Below are positions 24,112 to 32,638 of a stretch of 64,000 nt of DNA, one piece after another (the first letter of the stretch is position 1; each line of letters begins with the position of its first letter). The stretch comes from Brotaphodocola faecis. Its GTDB lineage: Bacteria > Bacillota > Clostridia > Lachnospirales > Lachnospiraceae. The stretch is from contig NZ_JBBMFJ010000009.1 in the NCBI RefSeq assembly GCF_040096075.1, positions 1-64,000 of the forward strand, read 5' to 3'. The notes beneath the pieces are model-generated. The model was not told the origin of the DNA. It made no database searches and saw only the letters and a list, made by a program, of their open reading frames with translations. A program made the position numbers and the translations under genes.

Positions 24112-24140
24112 AATATATCACTGATATTATCAGCCTGCAA
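24112..24140 (-). promoter_or_regulatory. URO-D-like gene promoter with embedded palindrome
   Basis: Minus strand TTGCAG (24135-24140), 17 bases, TATATT (24112-24117). The spacer contains TGATATTATCA (24122-24132), the same self-complementary 11-mer as in the opp promoter, extended here to CTGATATTATCAG. Confidence 0.6.
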
Positions 24141-24291
24141 TCCATTTTGTCCTGTTTTCTGCTTTTTTCTGTTTTATACAGATTTCTTTGCCGTTTTTAT
24201 ACAAGTTCCATAAAAAAGAATGCTGAATCGAGTAGGAGGCGGTGGCTAACCGCTGCCGAGCAGGGGGTTTATTTTTACTGTGACACAACGA

Positions 24292-24328
24292 AAAATCTCC
24301 CGGCCCATCATGGACCAGGAGATTTGAT
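24292..24328 (-). terminator. Terminator of cell-wall-binding protein gene
   Basis: Minus-strand stem AAATCTCCTGGTCC / GGGCCGGGAGATTT followed by TTTT-C. The rest of 24141-24290 holds a short GCGGT/ACCGC hairpin near 24240 and no gene. Confidence 0.85.
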
Positions 24329-24342
24329 TTCCCGTCTTCGTT

Positions 24343-25581
24343 TTAGTGTACCCACACCCCCTGATCATTCACATAGAATGTATCGATGGTGGTATTGACA
24401 GCTTTGTTGCCCTGTCCCGGATAGAAGTAGTACCAGTTGCCATCTACCTGGTTCCAACCCTCAGCCATGTAGCCTACGCTGTCCAGATAATAGGTCTTGC
24501 CGTCTTTGCCAAGCCAGTGACCGCGTACCAGACATCCGTAATACGCATCCTGAGTCTCGTTCATGTAGCACCAGCGTCCATTCCAGGAAAGCCAGCCGGT
24601 AATCATGGCGCCGCTTGCGTCCAGATAATACATCTGGCCGTTGCGTTCCTGCCAGCCGGTGAGCATTCTGCCGCTTGCGTCAAACAGATACCAGCGTCCG
24701 CCAACTTCAACCCAGCCGTTTTTCACATAGCTGCCATCCGGATAGTAGTAATACCAGGTATTGTCATATTTTCTCCAGCCGGCATTGGTGTTGCCGTTCG
24801 GGCCGCCGCTTGTGTTGTTGTTGCGACCGCTTCCATCGGAAACATCTTCCTTGGCAAGATAAATCTCATCGGACTCTACCCATTCACTGTTCTTGCCGTA
24901 GTCATCCTGCTTGGATGTCTTGGCAATGGTGCGGACACGGAAGGTATATGTTCCGGCCTGCGTCATGTACGGATAAAAGTTGAAGGTTTTACTGGTTGTC
25001 TCTGTGGTGTAAATCTTCGTGGAGCCCTTGCGAAGCTCTACCTCGTACTGACCGGTTCCGCCGTTGTCCGGCTCTTCCCATTTGGCAGTTCCCTTGGCAT
25101 TATCCTTCCAGTATGCATCCTCCGGTGCCTCAAAGGTACCCTTGATCGGTTTTAACTTTGCTTTGATGATCAGGTCACCACTGCTCTTGCTGGCACTGAC
25201 AAACTCAGCACCCTTAACGGTGACGTTACTGGAGCGGTAGGTTCCCTTGAAGGCATAGTCGGAATCAATCACCTCCAGACGGATCTTTAATTCCGGCTGA
25301 TAACCTACAGTGATCTCCTTGGAAGAAGAAGTCGTCCAGTCTGCTTCCTTGATCTGGTAACGGTCGGTGGAACCGGAAATCGCGATACCGCCGCCCGGTG
25401 CGGTGGTGCTGTCAATGTCAATGGAAGCATCTCCAATCTTGTCTCCCACTTCCAGATCCGTGTAAATCTGTAATTTTACACTGGAAATTGTTTTGTCAGC
25501 CGCGTAAACGGTTGTCATGCCTGCTGTGCCTGTGCATAATGCCAGAATCAGTCCCCATACTGCAAACCTTCTCTTTGTCAT
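24343..25581 (-). CDS. Secreted cell-wall-binding repeat protein
   Basis: 412 aa. A signal peptide (KRRFAVWGLILALCTGTAGMTTVYA) is cut near residue 28. Residues ~30-245 form a beta-rich region with no recognised catalytic domain, including a fibronectin-like unit (TAKWEEPDNGGTGQYEVEL, YTFRVRTIAKTSK). A Gly/Asn linker (SGRNNNTSGGPNGNTN) leads to five or six choline-binding-type repeats (for example GWVEVGGRWYLFDASGRML, GWQERNGQMYYLDASGAM, GWNQVDGNWYYF). Such repeats anchor proteins non-covalently to the envelope. Start set at the second ATG, which has better spacing from GAGGG. The role of the N-terminal part is unknown. Confidence 0.85.
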   Translation of the reverse strand: MTKRRFAVWGLILALCTGTAGMTTVYAADKTISSVKLQIYTDLEVGDKIGDASIDIDSTTAPGGGIAISGSTDRYQIKEADWTTSSSKEITVGYQPELKIRLEVIDSDYAFKGTYRSSNVTVKGAEFVSASKSSGDLIIKAKLKPIKGTFEAPEDAYWKDNAKGTAKWEEPDNGGTGQYEVELRKGSTKIYTTETTSKTFNFYPYMTQAGTYTFRVRTIAKTSKQDDYGKNSEWVESDEIYLAKEDVSDGSGRNNNTSGGPNGNTNAGWRKYDNTWYYYYPDGSYVKNGWVEVGGRWYLFDASGRMLTGWQERNGQMYYLDASGAMITGWLSWNGRWCYMNETQDAYYGCLVRGHWLGKDGKTYYLDSVGYMAEGWNQVDGNWYYFYPGQGNKAVNTTIDTFYVNDQGVWVH

Positions 25582-25684
25582 GCTCATCCCTCACTCTCTT
25601 GATTTTGAAATTGATGTTCTGTCAGACTGCTCACTTCTATTTAATCAATGCCTCATCCGGCAGGTTCTCTTCTTTTGTAACTTT

Positions 25685-25713
25685 ATTATAAGTGAAGGAA
25701 GATGTCCGGTCAA
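25685..25713 (-). promoter_or_regulatory. Promoter of cell-wall-binding protein gene
   Basis: Minus strand TTGACC (25708-25713), 17 bases, TATAAT (25685-25690). Confidence 0.8.
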
Positions 25714-25797
25714 CTTACGTATTCCTTACCGTTTTTCCGCAATATTGCCACAAATTGAAAGATTCTGAACAAATTATTACAACTCCCGGAAAACGAA

Positions 25798-25832
25798 AAA
25801 AAGCTCCTGGAGAACGAATCTCCAGGAGCCCT
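25798..25832 (-). terminator. Terminator of ribosomal superoperon
   Basis: Perfect 13-bp stem GCTCCTGGAGA / TCTCCAGGAGC with a 5-base loop and seven T residues on the minus strand, 20 bases after the rplQ stop codon. Confidence 0.95.
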
Positions 25833-25852
25833 AAGCTCATAAAATTATAAGA

Positions 25853-26389
25853 TTAAACAAGCTCTAACAGCACTTCCATAGCGCCGTCGCCCTTACGCTG
25901 GCCGATCTTAACGATACGGGTGTAACCACCGTTACGGGAAACGTACTTCGGAGCAACCTCATCAAAGAGTTTTGCCGGGATATCTACGGATTTGGTGTTT
26001 TTCTTCTTGCCTGCAGCTGCGGTCGGAACCTCAGTTACATCGTAGAGAACTTTGAGCATCTGACGACGAGCATGAAGTCTGGACGGCTTATCTTTCTTGA
26101 TTTCCTTCTGAACTTCATCATAAACGGTAACTTTCTTGCCGTTTACTACTTCTTTGACTCTCTTACCCTCAGCGTCCTTTTTAGCAACCTTAGCGGTAAC
26201 AGTAACGGTCTCGAAGTTGTCTTTCTCTTTAACAGCCAGTGCGATCAGACCCTCAGCAACTTTGCGGATCTCTTTTGCTCTAGCCTCAGTAGTTTTGATG
26301 CTTCCATGATACAGCAGTGCAGTTACCTGGCTGCGGATCATTGCTTTTCTCTGGCTGGAAGTTCTTCCAAGCTTTCTATAACCTGCCAT
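25853..26389 (-). CDS. rplQ: Ribosomal protein L17, expanded
   Basis: 178 aa. The N-terminal half (YRKLGRTSSQRKAMIRSQVTALL, GSIKTTEARAKEIRKVAEGLI) and the C-terminal half (DEVAPKYVSRNGGYTRIVKI, GDGAMEVLLELV) are standard L17, which is usually near 115-130 aa. About 40 residues (roughly 62-102, lysine- and valine-rich, including EGKRVKEVVNGKKVTVYDEV) are inserted between them, plus a short Ala/Lys stretch later. Lachnospiraceae L17 proteins are often enlarged in this way. Start at MAGY (26389), preceded by GGAGG; the MEEN reading has no site. Last gene of the superoperon. Confidence 0.97.
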   Translation of the reverse strand: MAGYRKLGRTSSQRKAMIRSQVTALLYHGSIKTTEARAKEIRKVAEGLIALAVKEKDNFETVTVTAKVAKKDAEGKRVKEVVNGKKVTVYDEVQKEIKKDKPSRLHARRQMLKVLYDVTEVPTAAAGKKKNTKSVDIPAKLFDEVAPKYVSRNGGYTRIVKIGQRKGDGAMEVLLELV

Positions 26390-26470
26390 TTTATTTTCCT
26401 CCATATAATGTGGAGTGCAGTCCCGTGCCCTTTGGTCTTACCGGACCACAGCTTCCAATTTTTCATAATG

Positions 26471-26507
26471 TAGCGGCTCTCTGCCTAATGGACTTACGGA
26501 GCCGCCA
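26471..26507 (-). other. Hairpin in rpoA-rplQ gap
   Basis: In the 144-base gap before rplQ the minus strand can form a 9-bp stem TGGCGGCTC / GAGCCGCTA (one G-U). A second small hairpin (GGTC / GACC) follows before the rplQ ribosome site. It has no T run, so it is more likely a leader or processing structure than a terminator. Confidence 0.55.
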
Positions 26508-26533
26508 CTTTAAAGTTATCAGTGATTGAAGAA

Positions 26534-27493
26534 TTACTCCTCGCTCGGGTTGAGCTGAAGGCCTAATTCTTTTAACTTCGCCAGAACTTCCTCGAGGGAC
26601 TTTCTGCCGAGGTTACGAACCTTCATCATATCCTCCGGAGTTCTGTTGCACAGCTCCTCCACAGTATTGATTCCGGCTCTCTTTAAGCAGTTGTAGGAAC
26701 GAACAGACAGTTCCAGTTCATCGATGTTCATCTCGAGAACTTTCTCTTTCTCATTGTCCTCTTTCTCTACCATGATCTCAGCGGTCTTGGCATTCTCAGA
26801 AAGGTCAATGAAGAGATTTAAGTGCTCGCTCAGAACTTTCGCTGCAAGGCTTACAGCCTCATCTGGAGCTAAGGTTCCATTGGTATACACGTCTAAGGTC
26901 AGCTTATCGTAATCGGTAACCTGTCCAACACGGGTATTCTGAATGGACATGTTGACACGCTCAACCGGTGTGTAGATGGAATCCACCGCAATCACACCAA
27001 CCGGCATATCCTCACTCTTATTCTTGTCTGCGCTCACGTATCCGCGGCCCTTAGTGATAGTAAGCTCCATGTAGAACTTGCTGTCTGCGCCGCCGCTTAA
27101 GTGTGCGATCACCTGATCCGGATTCATGATTTCAATGTCCGGGTCAGCCTGGATATCAGCAGCAGTAATGACACCCTCACCCTCGAACTCGATGTAAGCG
27201 GTCTTTACTTCGTTGCTATCGCTGTTGTTCTTAATAGATAAGCTCTTGATGTTCATAATGATTTCAGTTACATCTTCCTTAACACCCGGAATAGAACTGA
27301 ACTCATGTAAAACGCCGTCGATTTTCACCTGGCTGACAGCTGCACCCGGCAGAGAAGAAAGCATGATTCTTCTCAGGGAGTTACCCAGCGTTGTGCCATA
27401 GCCTCTCTCAAGTGGTTCAACTACAAACTTGCCATATTTCTTATCATCAGAAATCTCAACAATCTCAATGTTTGGTTTCTCAAAATCGAACAC
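26534..27493 (-). CDS. rpoA: RNA polymerase alpha subunit
   Basis: 319 aa. The N-terminal dimerisation domain (EPLERGYGTTLGNSLRRIMLSSLPGAAV, DGVLHEFSSIPGVKEDV) nucleates polymerase assembly; the C-terminal domain after a Glu/Lys linker (ELELSVRSYNCLKRAGINTVEEL, RNLGRKSLEEV) contacts UP elements and activators. It is complete and lies between rpsD and rplQ as usual in Firmicutes. Confidence 0.98.
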   Translation of the reverse strand: MFDFEKPNIEIVEISDDKKYGKFVVEPLERGYGTTLGNSLRRIMLSSLPGAAVSQVKIDGVLHEFSSIPGVKEDVTEIIMNIKSLSIKNNSDSNEVKTAYIEFEGEGVITAADIQADPDIEIMNPDQVIAHLSGGADSKFYMELTITKGRGYVSADKNKSEDMPVGVIAVDSIYTPVERVNMSIQNTRVGQVTDYDKLTLDVYTNGTLAPDEAVSLAAKVLSEHLNLFIDLSENAKTAEIMVEKEDNEKEKVLEMNIDELELSVRSYNCLKRAGINTVEELCNRTPEDMMKVRNLGRKSLEEVLAKLKELGLQLNPSEE

Positions 27494-27546
27494 GACTCTA
27501 GCCCCTCCTTTTGGGTTCTTCTATCGAGGGAAATTGGTACTCTTAA

Positions 27547-28140
27547 TTATTTGGAGTACAACTCGACGATAAGCATCTCGTTTACCGGAACATCAATCTC
27601 ATCTCTGGTCGGCATCTCTTTAACGGTACCGCGCAGATTCTCCTGGTCAACATCCAGCCAAGCCGGAACCAGACGTCCTGCAGTTACCTCAAGAGCATCT
27701 TTGTATCTCTGAGAAGATTTAGCCTTCTCTTTTACTTCGATAACGTCACCAGCCTTTACCAGGTAGGACGGAATGTTTACACACTTGCCGTTTACCAGGA
27801 TGTGCTTGTGATCTACCATCTGTCTGGTCTCGCGTCTGGTGCGGCCGAATCCCATACGGAATACAACGTTGTCCAGTCTGCGCTCCAGAAGGATCATCAT
27901 GTTCTCACCAGTCTGGCCTTCCATTTTCTCAGCCTTGGTGTAGTAGTTACGGAACGGTTTCTCTAATACGCCATAGATGAATTTTGCTTTCTGCTTCTCA
28001 CGTAACTGGAGACCATACTCACTTACTTTTCTGTTAGCTCTTTTTAATTCTCTGTTTGATTTTTTATCAATTCCTAAATAGATCGGATCTAAACCAAGAG
28101 ATCTGCATCTTTTAAGAACAGGAACTCTATCTACTGCCAC
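27547..28140 (-). CDS. rpsD: Ribosomal protein S4
   Basis: 197 aa 16S rRNA-binding assembly protein with an S4 RNA-binding fold (RLDNVVFRMGFGRTRRETRQMVDHKHILVNGK). It begins MAVDRVPVLKRCRSLGLDP and lacks the N-terminal zinc cysteines found in some S4 proteins, so it is the C-minus form. The gene follows rpsK by 16 bases. Confidence 0.97.
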   Translation of the reverse strand: MAVDRVPVLKRCRSLGLDPIYLGIDKKSNRELKRANRKVSEYGLQLREKQKAKFIYGVLEKPFRNYYTKAEKMEGQTGENMMILLERRLDNVVFRMGFGRTRRETRQMVDHKHILVNGKCVNIPSYLVKAGDVIEVKEKAKSSQRYKDALEVTAGRLVPAWLDVDQENLRGTVKEMPTRDEIDVPVNEMLIVELYSK

Positions 28141-28156
28141 TTTTAGTACCTCCTAA

Positions 28157-28558
28157 TTAGACTCTTCTACGTTTTGGCGGGCGACATCCGTTATGTGGAA
28201 CCGGAGTTACGTCCTTAATGCTAGTTACTTCAATACCGCATGCGGAAAGCGCACGAATTGCTGCTTCACGGCCTGAACCAGGTCCTTTAACCATAACGTC
28301 TACAGATTTTAAACCATGTACTAAAGCTGCTTTAGCGGCAGTTTCTGCAGCCATCTGAGCTGCATATGGAGTAGATTTCCTTGAACCTCTAAATCCCAGA
28401 CCACCGGCACTTGCCCAGGACAACGCGTTACCCTGTGCATCGGTTAAGGTAACGATGGTGTTGTTAAAAGAAGACTGGATATGTGCCTGTCCGCGTTCAA
28501 CGTTTTTCTTTACGCGCTTTTTTGTCACTTTTTTTGCAGTGGACACTTTTTTAGCCAT
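28157..28558 (-). CDS. rpsK: Ribosomal protein S11
   Basis: 133 aa platform protein of the small subunit. It has a lysine-rich start and the conserved GQAHIQSSFNNTIVTLTD, GFRGSRKSTPYAAQ and terminal TPVPHNGCRPPKRRRV. It lies 88 bases after rpsM. Confidence 0.98.
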   Translation of the reverse strand: MAKKVSTAKKVTKKRVKKNVERGQAHIQSSFNNTIVTLTDAQGNALSWASAGGLGFRGSRKSTPYAAQMAAETAAKAALVHGLKSVDVMVKGPGSGREAAIRALSACGIEVTSIKDVTPVPHNGCRPPKRRRV

Positions 28559-28646
28559 TTTAAACTAACCTACTTTCTTGAATTTCCGAATCCTGTTTCC
28601 TGTTTTTAAAACATGCAACGTGATTCTACATAATGTTACGAATTAC

Positions 28647-29015
28647 TTATTTCTTCTTGTTTGCAACAGTCTTACGAGGACCTTTGCGGGTTCTTGCATT
28701 GGTTTTGGTCTTCTGACCACGAACCGGGAGACCTTTTCTATGACGGATTCCGCGATAGCAGCCAATCTCCTGCAGTCTCTTGATGTTCATTGCGATCTCT
28801 CTACGAAGATCACCCTCAACAGTCTGAGTGTCAGCAATAACAGCTGCCAGCTTCTTTACTTCGTCATCGGTCAGATCCTTAACACGGGTGTCAGGATTAA
28901 CGCCAGCCTCAGCAAGGATACGGTTTGCACTTGTTCTACCGATTCCGTAGATGTAAGTCAGACCGATTTCAACACGTTTTTCTCTTGGTAAATCAACACC
29001 TGAAATACGAGCCAT
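28647..29015 (-). CDS. rpsM: Ribosomal protein S13
   Basis: 122 aa small-subunit head protein. Signatures are MARISGVDLPREKRVEIGL, a helix-two-turn-helix (IYGIGRTSANRIL) and GLPVRGQKTKTNARTRKGP near the end. It is 31 bases after rpmJ. Confidence 0.98.
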   Translation of the reverse strand: MARISGVDLPREKRVEIGLTYIYGIGRTSANRILAEAGVNPDTRVKDLTDDEVKKLAAVIADTQTVEGDLRREIAMNIKRLQEIGCYRGIRHRKGLPVRGQKTKTNARTRKGPRKTVANKKK

Positions 29016-29046
29016 TTGCGTCGTAACCTCCTATAACTTTTTGTTT

Positions 29047-29160
29047 TTAACCTTGTCTCTGTTTGTGCTTAGGATTTTCACAGATTACTCTGATACTGCC
29101 TTTGCGTTTGATGATTTTGCACTTTTCGCAAATCGGTTTTACTGATGATCTCACCTTCAC
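29047..29160 (-). CDS. rpmJ: Ribosomal protein L36 (GTG start)
   Basis: 37 aa, too short for ordinary ORF calling. The translation KVRSSVKPICEKCKIIKR...ENPKHKQRQG is the complete zinc-binding L36, with Cys-11, Cys-14, Cys-27 and His-32. The start codon is GTG at 29158-29160, seven bases after AAAGGAG. It is the first gene after an internal promoter. Confidence 0.95.
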   Translation of the reverse strand: MKVRSSVKPICEKCKIIKRKGSIRVICENPKHKQRQG

Positions 29161-29265
29161 GGCAATTCTCCTTTCTACAGTTGCATATATCTGTCCAGAT
29201 ATATTGGTACAGCCGGACTAATTTTAGACAAACTTCGCCCAGCATCTCAACAAAGTCGCCATGAT

Positions 29266-29294
29266 ATTATAACATCATGGTTTCTATTATGCAA
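29266..29294 (-). promoter_or_regulatory. Internal promoter before rpmJ
   Basis: Minus strand TTGCAT (29289-29294), 17 bases, TATAAT (29266-29271), in the 193-base infA-rpmJ gap. It overlaps a CCATGAT / ATCATGG inverted repeat. It would give separate transcription of rpmJ-rpsM-rpsK-rpsD-rpoA-rplQ. Confidence 0.75.
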
Positions 29295-29353
29295 GTGTTT
29301 TTCTAAATATTTTTTACTATTTTTTATTTATAAAAGCAGCTGCTTCTATAACC

Positions 29354-29572
29354 TTATTTATCTCTCCAGATGATTCTGCCCTTGCTTAAATCATACGGAG
29401 ACATCTCAAGAGTAACCTTGTCGCCCGGCAGGATACGGATGTAGTTCATACGCAGCTTACCGCTGATATGAGCCAGTACCTGATGGCCGTTCTCTAACTC
29501 TACCTGGAACATTGCGTTCGGCAGCTTCTCAACAACAGTTCCCTCAATTTCAATAACATCTGATTTAGACAT
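29354..29572 (-). CDS. infA: Translation initiation factor IF-1
   Basis: 72 aa OB-fold protein that binds the ribosomal A site at initiation. MSKSDVIEIEGTVVEKLPNA, LENGHQVLAHISGKLRMNYIR and the end KGRIIWRDK are diagnostic. It is 14 bases after the KOW protein. Confidence 0.98.
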   Translation of the reverse strand: MSKSDVIEIEGTVVEKLPNAMFQVELENGHQVLAHISGKLRMNYIRILPGDKVTLEMSPYDLSKGRIIWRDK

Positions 29573-29586
29573 GTAATCAATTCCTC

Positions 29587-29838
29587 CTAAATAGCGCCGT
29601 GGCGTTCCACCCAGGCATTCAGCTCGTCTCGGATTTCTTTATCAGTGGGAGGCGCCGTAAAGAGCGGCGTCTTCCCTGCCTGAATATGTTTCTTGTTTTT
29701 CCGCTTCGGGTCGTCCACCTTGTGGGTGGTTCCATTTGCCATGGCAACGTATTCCCCTTCGTCGGATACTATGATAAAATACTGGTTTTTGTCATGTCCC
29801 GCAAGGGATCTTGCCGGACAGTACAGTTCCATTTTCAT
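29587..29838 (-). CDS. KOW-domain RNA-binding-like protein
   Basis: 83 aa. The start (ARSLAGHDKNQYFIIVSDEGEYVAMANG) resembles the L14e-like KOW motif; the rest is lysine-rich then acidic. A small protein of this kind is conserved between map and infA in many Clostridia and is thought to be ribosome-associated from its position; its function is not known. Spacing of 12 and 14 bases to its neighbours supports co-transcription. Confidence 0.8.
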   Translation of the reverse strand: MKMELYCPARSLAGHDKNQYFIIVSDEGEYVAMANGTTHKVDDPKRKNKKHIQAGKTPLFTAPPTDKEIRDELNAWVERHGAI

Positions 29839-29850
29839 CGCACACCGCCT

Positions 29851-30600
29851 TTACAGAGATAAGATCTCCGGCTCGCCCTCGGTAATCAGGATGGTGTTCT
29901 CATAGTGAGCGGACAGACTGTGGTCTTTTGTGACAACCGTCCAGTCATCATCCATCCATGCTACGTTCGGGGTTCCGATATTGATCATAGGCTCAACGGC
30001 CAGTGTCATACCCGGAACCAGTTTGATGCCCTTGCGCTTCTGCGCGAAGTTCGGCACCTCCGGCTCCTCATGCAGATGGGATCCGATACCGTGGCCCACC
30101 AGATCGCGGACTACACCGTATCCAAAGCTTTCTGCATAAGCCTGGATCGCGGAAGAGATATCATTGAGATGATTGCCAGCTTTCGCGAACTTAATCCCCT
30201 CAAAGAAAGATTGTCTGGTAACATCAATCAGCTTCTGCGCTTCCGGGCTGATGGTTCCAACCGCATGGGTTCTCGCCGCGTCGGAATGATATCCTTTGTA
30301 AATGACACCTGCATCCAGGCTGACGATATCGCCTTCCTTGATGATGTGGTGCTTATTCGGGATACCGTGTACCACCTCGTCATTTACGGAAACACAGATG
30401 GATGCCGGGTAGCCGTTGTAATTCTTAAAGGAAGGAACACATCCGAACTCACGGATCAGCTTCTCTCCCAGACGGTCGATATCCAGAGTGGACATGCCCG
30501 GGTGAATCGCCTTTTCCAGTTCCTCATGCACCTTCGCCAGGATTCTTCCGGCTTCCCGCATCAGTTCAATCTCTCTTGCGGATTTGATCGTTACTGACAT
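29851..30600 (-). CDS. map: Methionine aminopeptidase, type I
   Basis: 249 aa enzyme that removes initiator methionine from new proteins. The five metal ligands are visible: VSLDAGVIYKGYHSDAARTHAVG (two Asp), GHGIGSHLHEEP (His), AVEPMINIG (Glu) and HYENTILITEGEPEI (Glu). Start at 30600 follows GGAGG within the last codons of adk, one base after its stop; the longer reading extends into adk. Confidence 0.97.
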   Translation of the reverse strand: MSVTIKSAREIELMREAGRILAKVHEELEKAIHPGMSTLDIDRLGEKLIREFGCVPSFKNYNGYPASICVSVNDEVVHGIPNKHHIIKEGDIVSLDAGVIYKGYHSDAARTHAVGTISPEAQKLIDVTRQSFFEGIKFAKAGNHLNDISSAIQAYAESFGYGVVRDLVGHGIGSHLHEEPEVPNFAQKRKGIKLVPGMTLAVEPMINIGTPNVAWMDDDWTVVTKDHSLSAHYENTILITEGEPEILSL

Positions 30601-30601
30601 A

Positions 30602-31246
30602 TTACGCCTCCAGGACAGCTTCGATGTCCGCAAATACTTTATTTAAATCCTGTGTTCCGTCTACAGATTTCAGGATTCCAGCCTTCTTGTAGTAGTCGAT
30701 CAGCGGCTGGGTCTGGTCATGATATACCGTCAGACGTTTCTTTACGGTCTCCGGCTTATCATCGTCACGCAGCACCAGTTTCTGGCCACACGCGTCGCAG
30801 ACACCCTCAACTTTGGTTGGATTGTAAACGATGTGGTAGGTAGCGCCGCAGGAGAGACATGCTCTTCTGCCGGACATACGATTAATGATGGACTCATCCG
30901 GTACGTCTACATCGATTGCGAAATCCATCTTCTGTCCCAGCTTGTCAAGTGCTTCAGTCAGGCTCTCTGCCTGCGGAATGGTTCTTGGGAAACCGTCCAG
31001 CACATATCCGTTCTTGCAGTCAGCCTCTGCAATGCGGTCTAACAGCATACCGATGGTAACATCATCCGGAACAAGCTGTCCCTGATCCATGTAGGACTTT
31101 GCCTTCATGCCCAGCTCTGTGCCGCCCTTAATGTTTGCACGGAAAATATCTCCGGTGGAGATGTGCGGAATACCATATTTCGCTGCAATCTTCTTTGCCT
31201 GGGTGCCTTTTCCGGCGCCCGGAGCACCTAACATGATGATTTTCAT
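30602..31246 (-). CDS. adk: Adenylate kinase, zinc-binding lid
   Basis: 214 aa; interconverts ATP + AMP and 2 ADP. P-loop GAPGAGKGTQ at residues 7-16, GYVLDGFPRTIPQAE in the centre, and a long lid with four cysteines (CLSCGATYH...CDACGQ) that bind structural zinc, as in Gram-positive bacteria. Start at 31246 is preceded by GGAGG; the longer reading begins in the secY gap. Its place between secY and map is the normal Firmicute order. Confidence 0.97.
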   Translation of the reverse strand: MKIIMLGAPGAGKGTQAKKIAAKYGIPHISTGDIFRANIKGGTELGMKAKSYMDQGQLVPDDVTIGMLLDRIAEADCKNGYVLDGFPRTIPQAESLTEALDKLGQKMDFAIDVDVPDESIINRMSGRRACLSCGATYHIVYNPTKVEGVCDACGQKLVLRDDDKPETVKKRLTVYHDQTQPLIDYYKKAGILKSVDGTQDLNKVFADIEAVLEA

Positions 31247-31317
31247 CTGGTTAATCCTCCTGTCATACAAAAGAAGCTGCTGCCCATATGCGTGCAGCAG
31301 CTTTCTCTTACGAACGC

Positions 31318-32637
31318 TTAATCATTTAAAAAGCCTTTGTAATTTCTAACGATCATCTGGGATTCAATAGCCTTGATGGTCTCCAGGATAACACTGACAA
31401 TAATGATCAGGGAAGTACCCATGAAGGACAGACGGCTTACGGTGAATACTCCGGAAATGATGATCGGAATAATGCTGACAATGATCAGGCCGATTGCACC
31501 GATAAATACGATGTAATTCAGGATCTTGTCAAGATATTCGGAAGTCGGTTTACCTGGGCGGATACCCGGGATAAAACCGCCGGACTTCTTCATATTGTTT
31601 GCCACTTCCAGCGGATTGAAGGTGATGGATGTATAGAAATATGCGAAAAGCACGATCAGTACAAGGTAGATCACCAGTCCCACAGAATATGCCGGCATTT
31701 CCGGTCTGAACCAGTAAGATGAGTTCAGAACCATCAGGATCTTACCGCCGATGGTGGTGTAATCCGGATGGAAAAACTGTGCGATTACAATCGGGAAGGA
31801 CATGATGGAGGAAGCAAAGATTACCGGGATGACACCTGCGGTGTTCACCTTTAACGGAATGTGGGAAGCCTGACCGCCCACTAACTTTCTGCCTACCATC
31901 TTTTTGGAATACTGAACCGGAATTCTGCGCTCGCCATCCTGAAGGATGATTACGAACACAACCATAGCTGCAACAATCGCAATCATAATGAGCACGATCA
32001 GTACAGTGGATCCAATATTCTTGCTGTTGCTTAAAAATCTGGTGTACAAGGTGTTCACATCCTGCGGAAGGGAGGATACGATATTGAACAGCAGGACAAT
32101 GGAAATACCATTGCCTACGCCCTTCTCGGTAATACGCTCACCGATCCACATCAGGAATGCGCTTCCTGCAGTCATGGTAGCGACTGCAATGATCACGCTC
32201 CATACATCATAGTTGATCAGAAGTCCCTGACCGCCGAAACCGACTGCCATACCAATGGACTCGATCAGTGCAAGTGCAACCGTTAAGTAACGGGTGTACT
32301 CTGCGATTTTCTTCCGGCCATCCTCGCCGTCACGCTGCATCTCTTCCAGTTTTGGAATTGCGATTGTGAGCAGCTGCATGATGATGGAAGATGTAATGTA
32401 TGGGGTGATGCTCAATGCGAAAATAGACATGGAAGAGAAAGATCCACCCGTCATCGCATTGAAAAATCCAAATGCGTCAGTGGACTGATTCGCGAAGAAA
32501 TTCGCGAAAAAGTCCGTCTTTACTCCAGGAATCGGCAGTTCAGATCCAAAACGGATGACTACCAGCATGAGGAAAGTGAAGATCAGTTTCATTCTGATCT
32601 CCTTAACCTTCCATGCATTTCGGAGTGTTTTTAACAT
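31318..32637 (-). CDS. secY: Protein translocase subunit SecY
   Basis: 439 aa channel subunit with ten membrane spans. Signatures: RFGSELPIPGVKTDFF in span 1, the plug-region FNAMTGGSFSSMSIFALSI, GIGNGISI-like VGNGISIVLLFNIV, and the cytosolic loop NMKKSGGFIPGIRPGKPT. One base separates it from rplO, so it is translationally coupled. Confidence 0.98.
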   Translation of the reverse strand: MLKTLRNAWKVKEIRMKLIFTFLMLVVIRFGSELPIPGVKTDFFANFFANQSTDAFGFFNAMTGGSFSSMSIFALSITPYITSSIIMQLLTIAIPKLEEMQRDGEDGRKKIAEYTRYLTVALALIESIGMAVGFGGQGLLINYDVWSVIIAVATMTAGSAFLMWIGERITEKGVGNGISIVLLFNIVSSLPQDVNTLYTRFLSNSKNIGSTVLIVLIMIAIVAAMVVFVIILQDGERRIPVQYSKKMVGRKLVGGQASHIPLKVNTAGVIPVIFASSIMSFPIVIAQFFHPDYTTIGGKILMVLNSSYWFRPEMPAYSVGLVIYLVLIVLFAYFYTSITFNPLEVANNMKKSGGFIPGIRPGKPTSEYLDKILNYIVFIGAIGLIIVSIIPIIISGVFTVSRLSFMGTSLIIIVSVILETIKAIESQMIVRNYKGFLND

Positions 32638-32638
32638 A

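Noticed and set aside
24225..24290. Possible small structured RNA (GGAGGCGGTGGCTAACCGCTG)
   Set aside because: Only a 5-bp stem; not a tRNA cloverleaf and no known RNA recognised.
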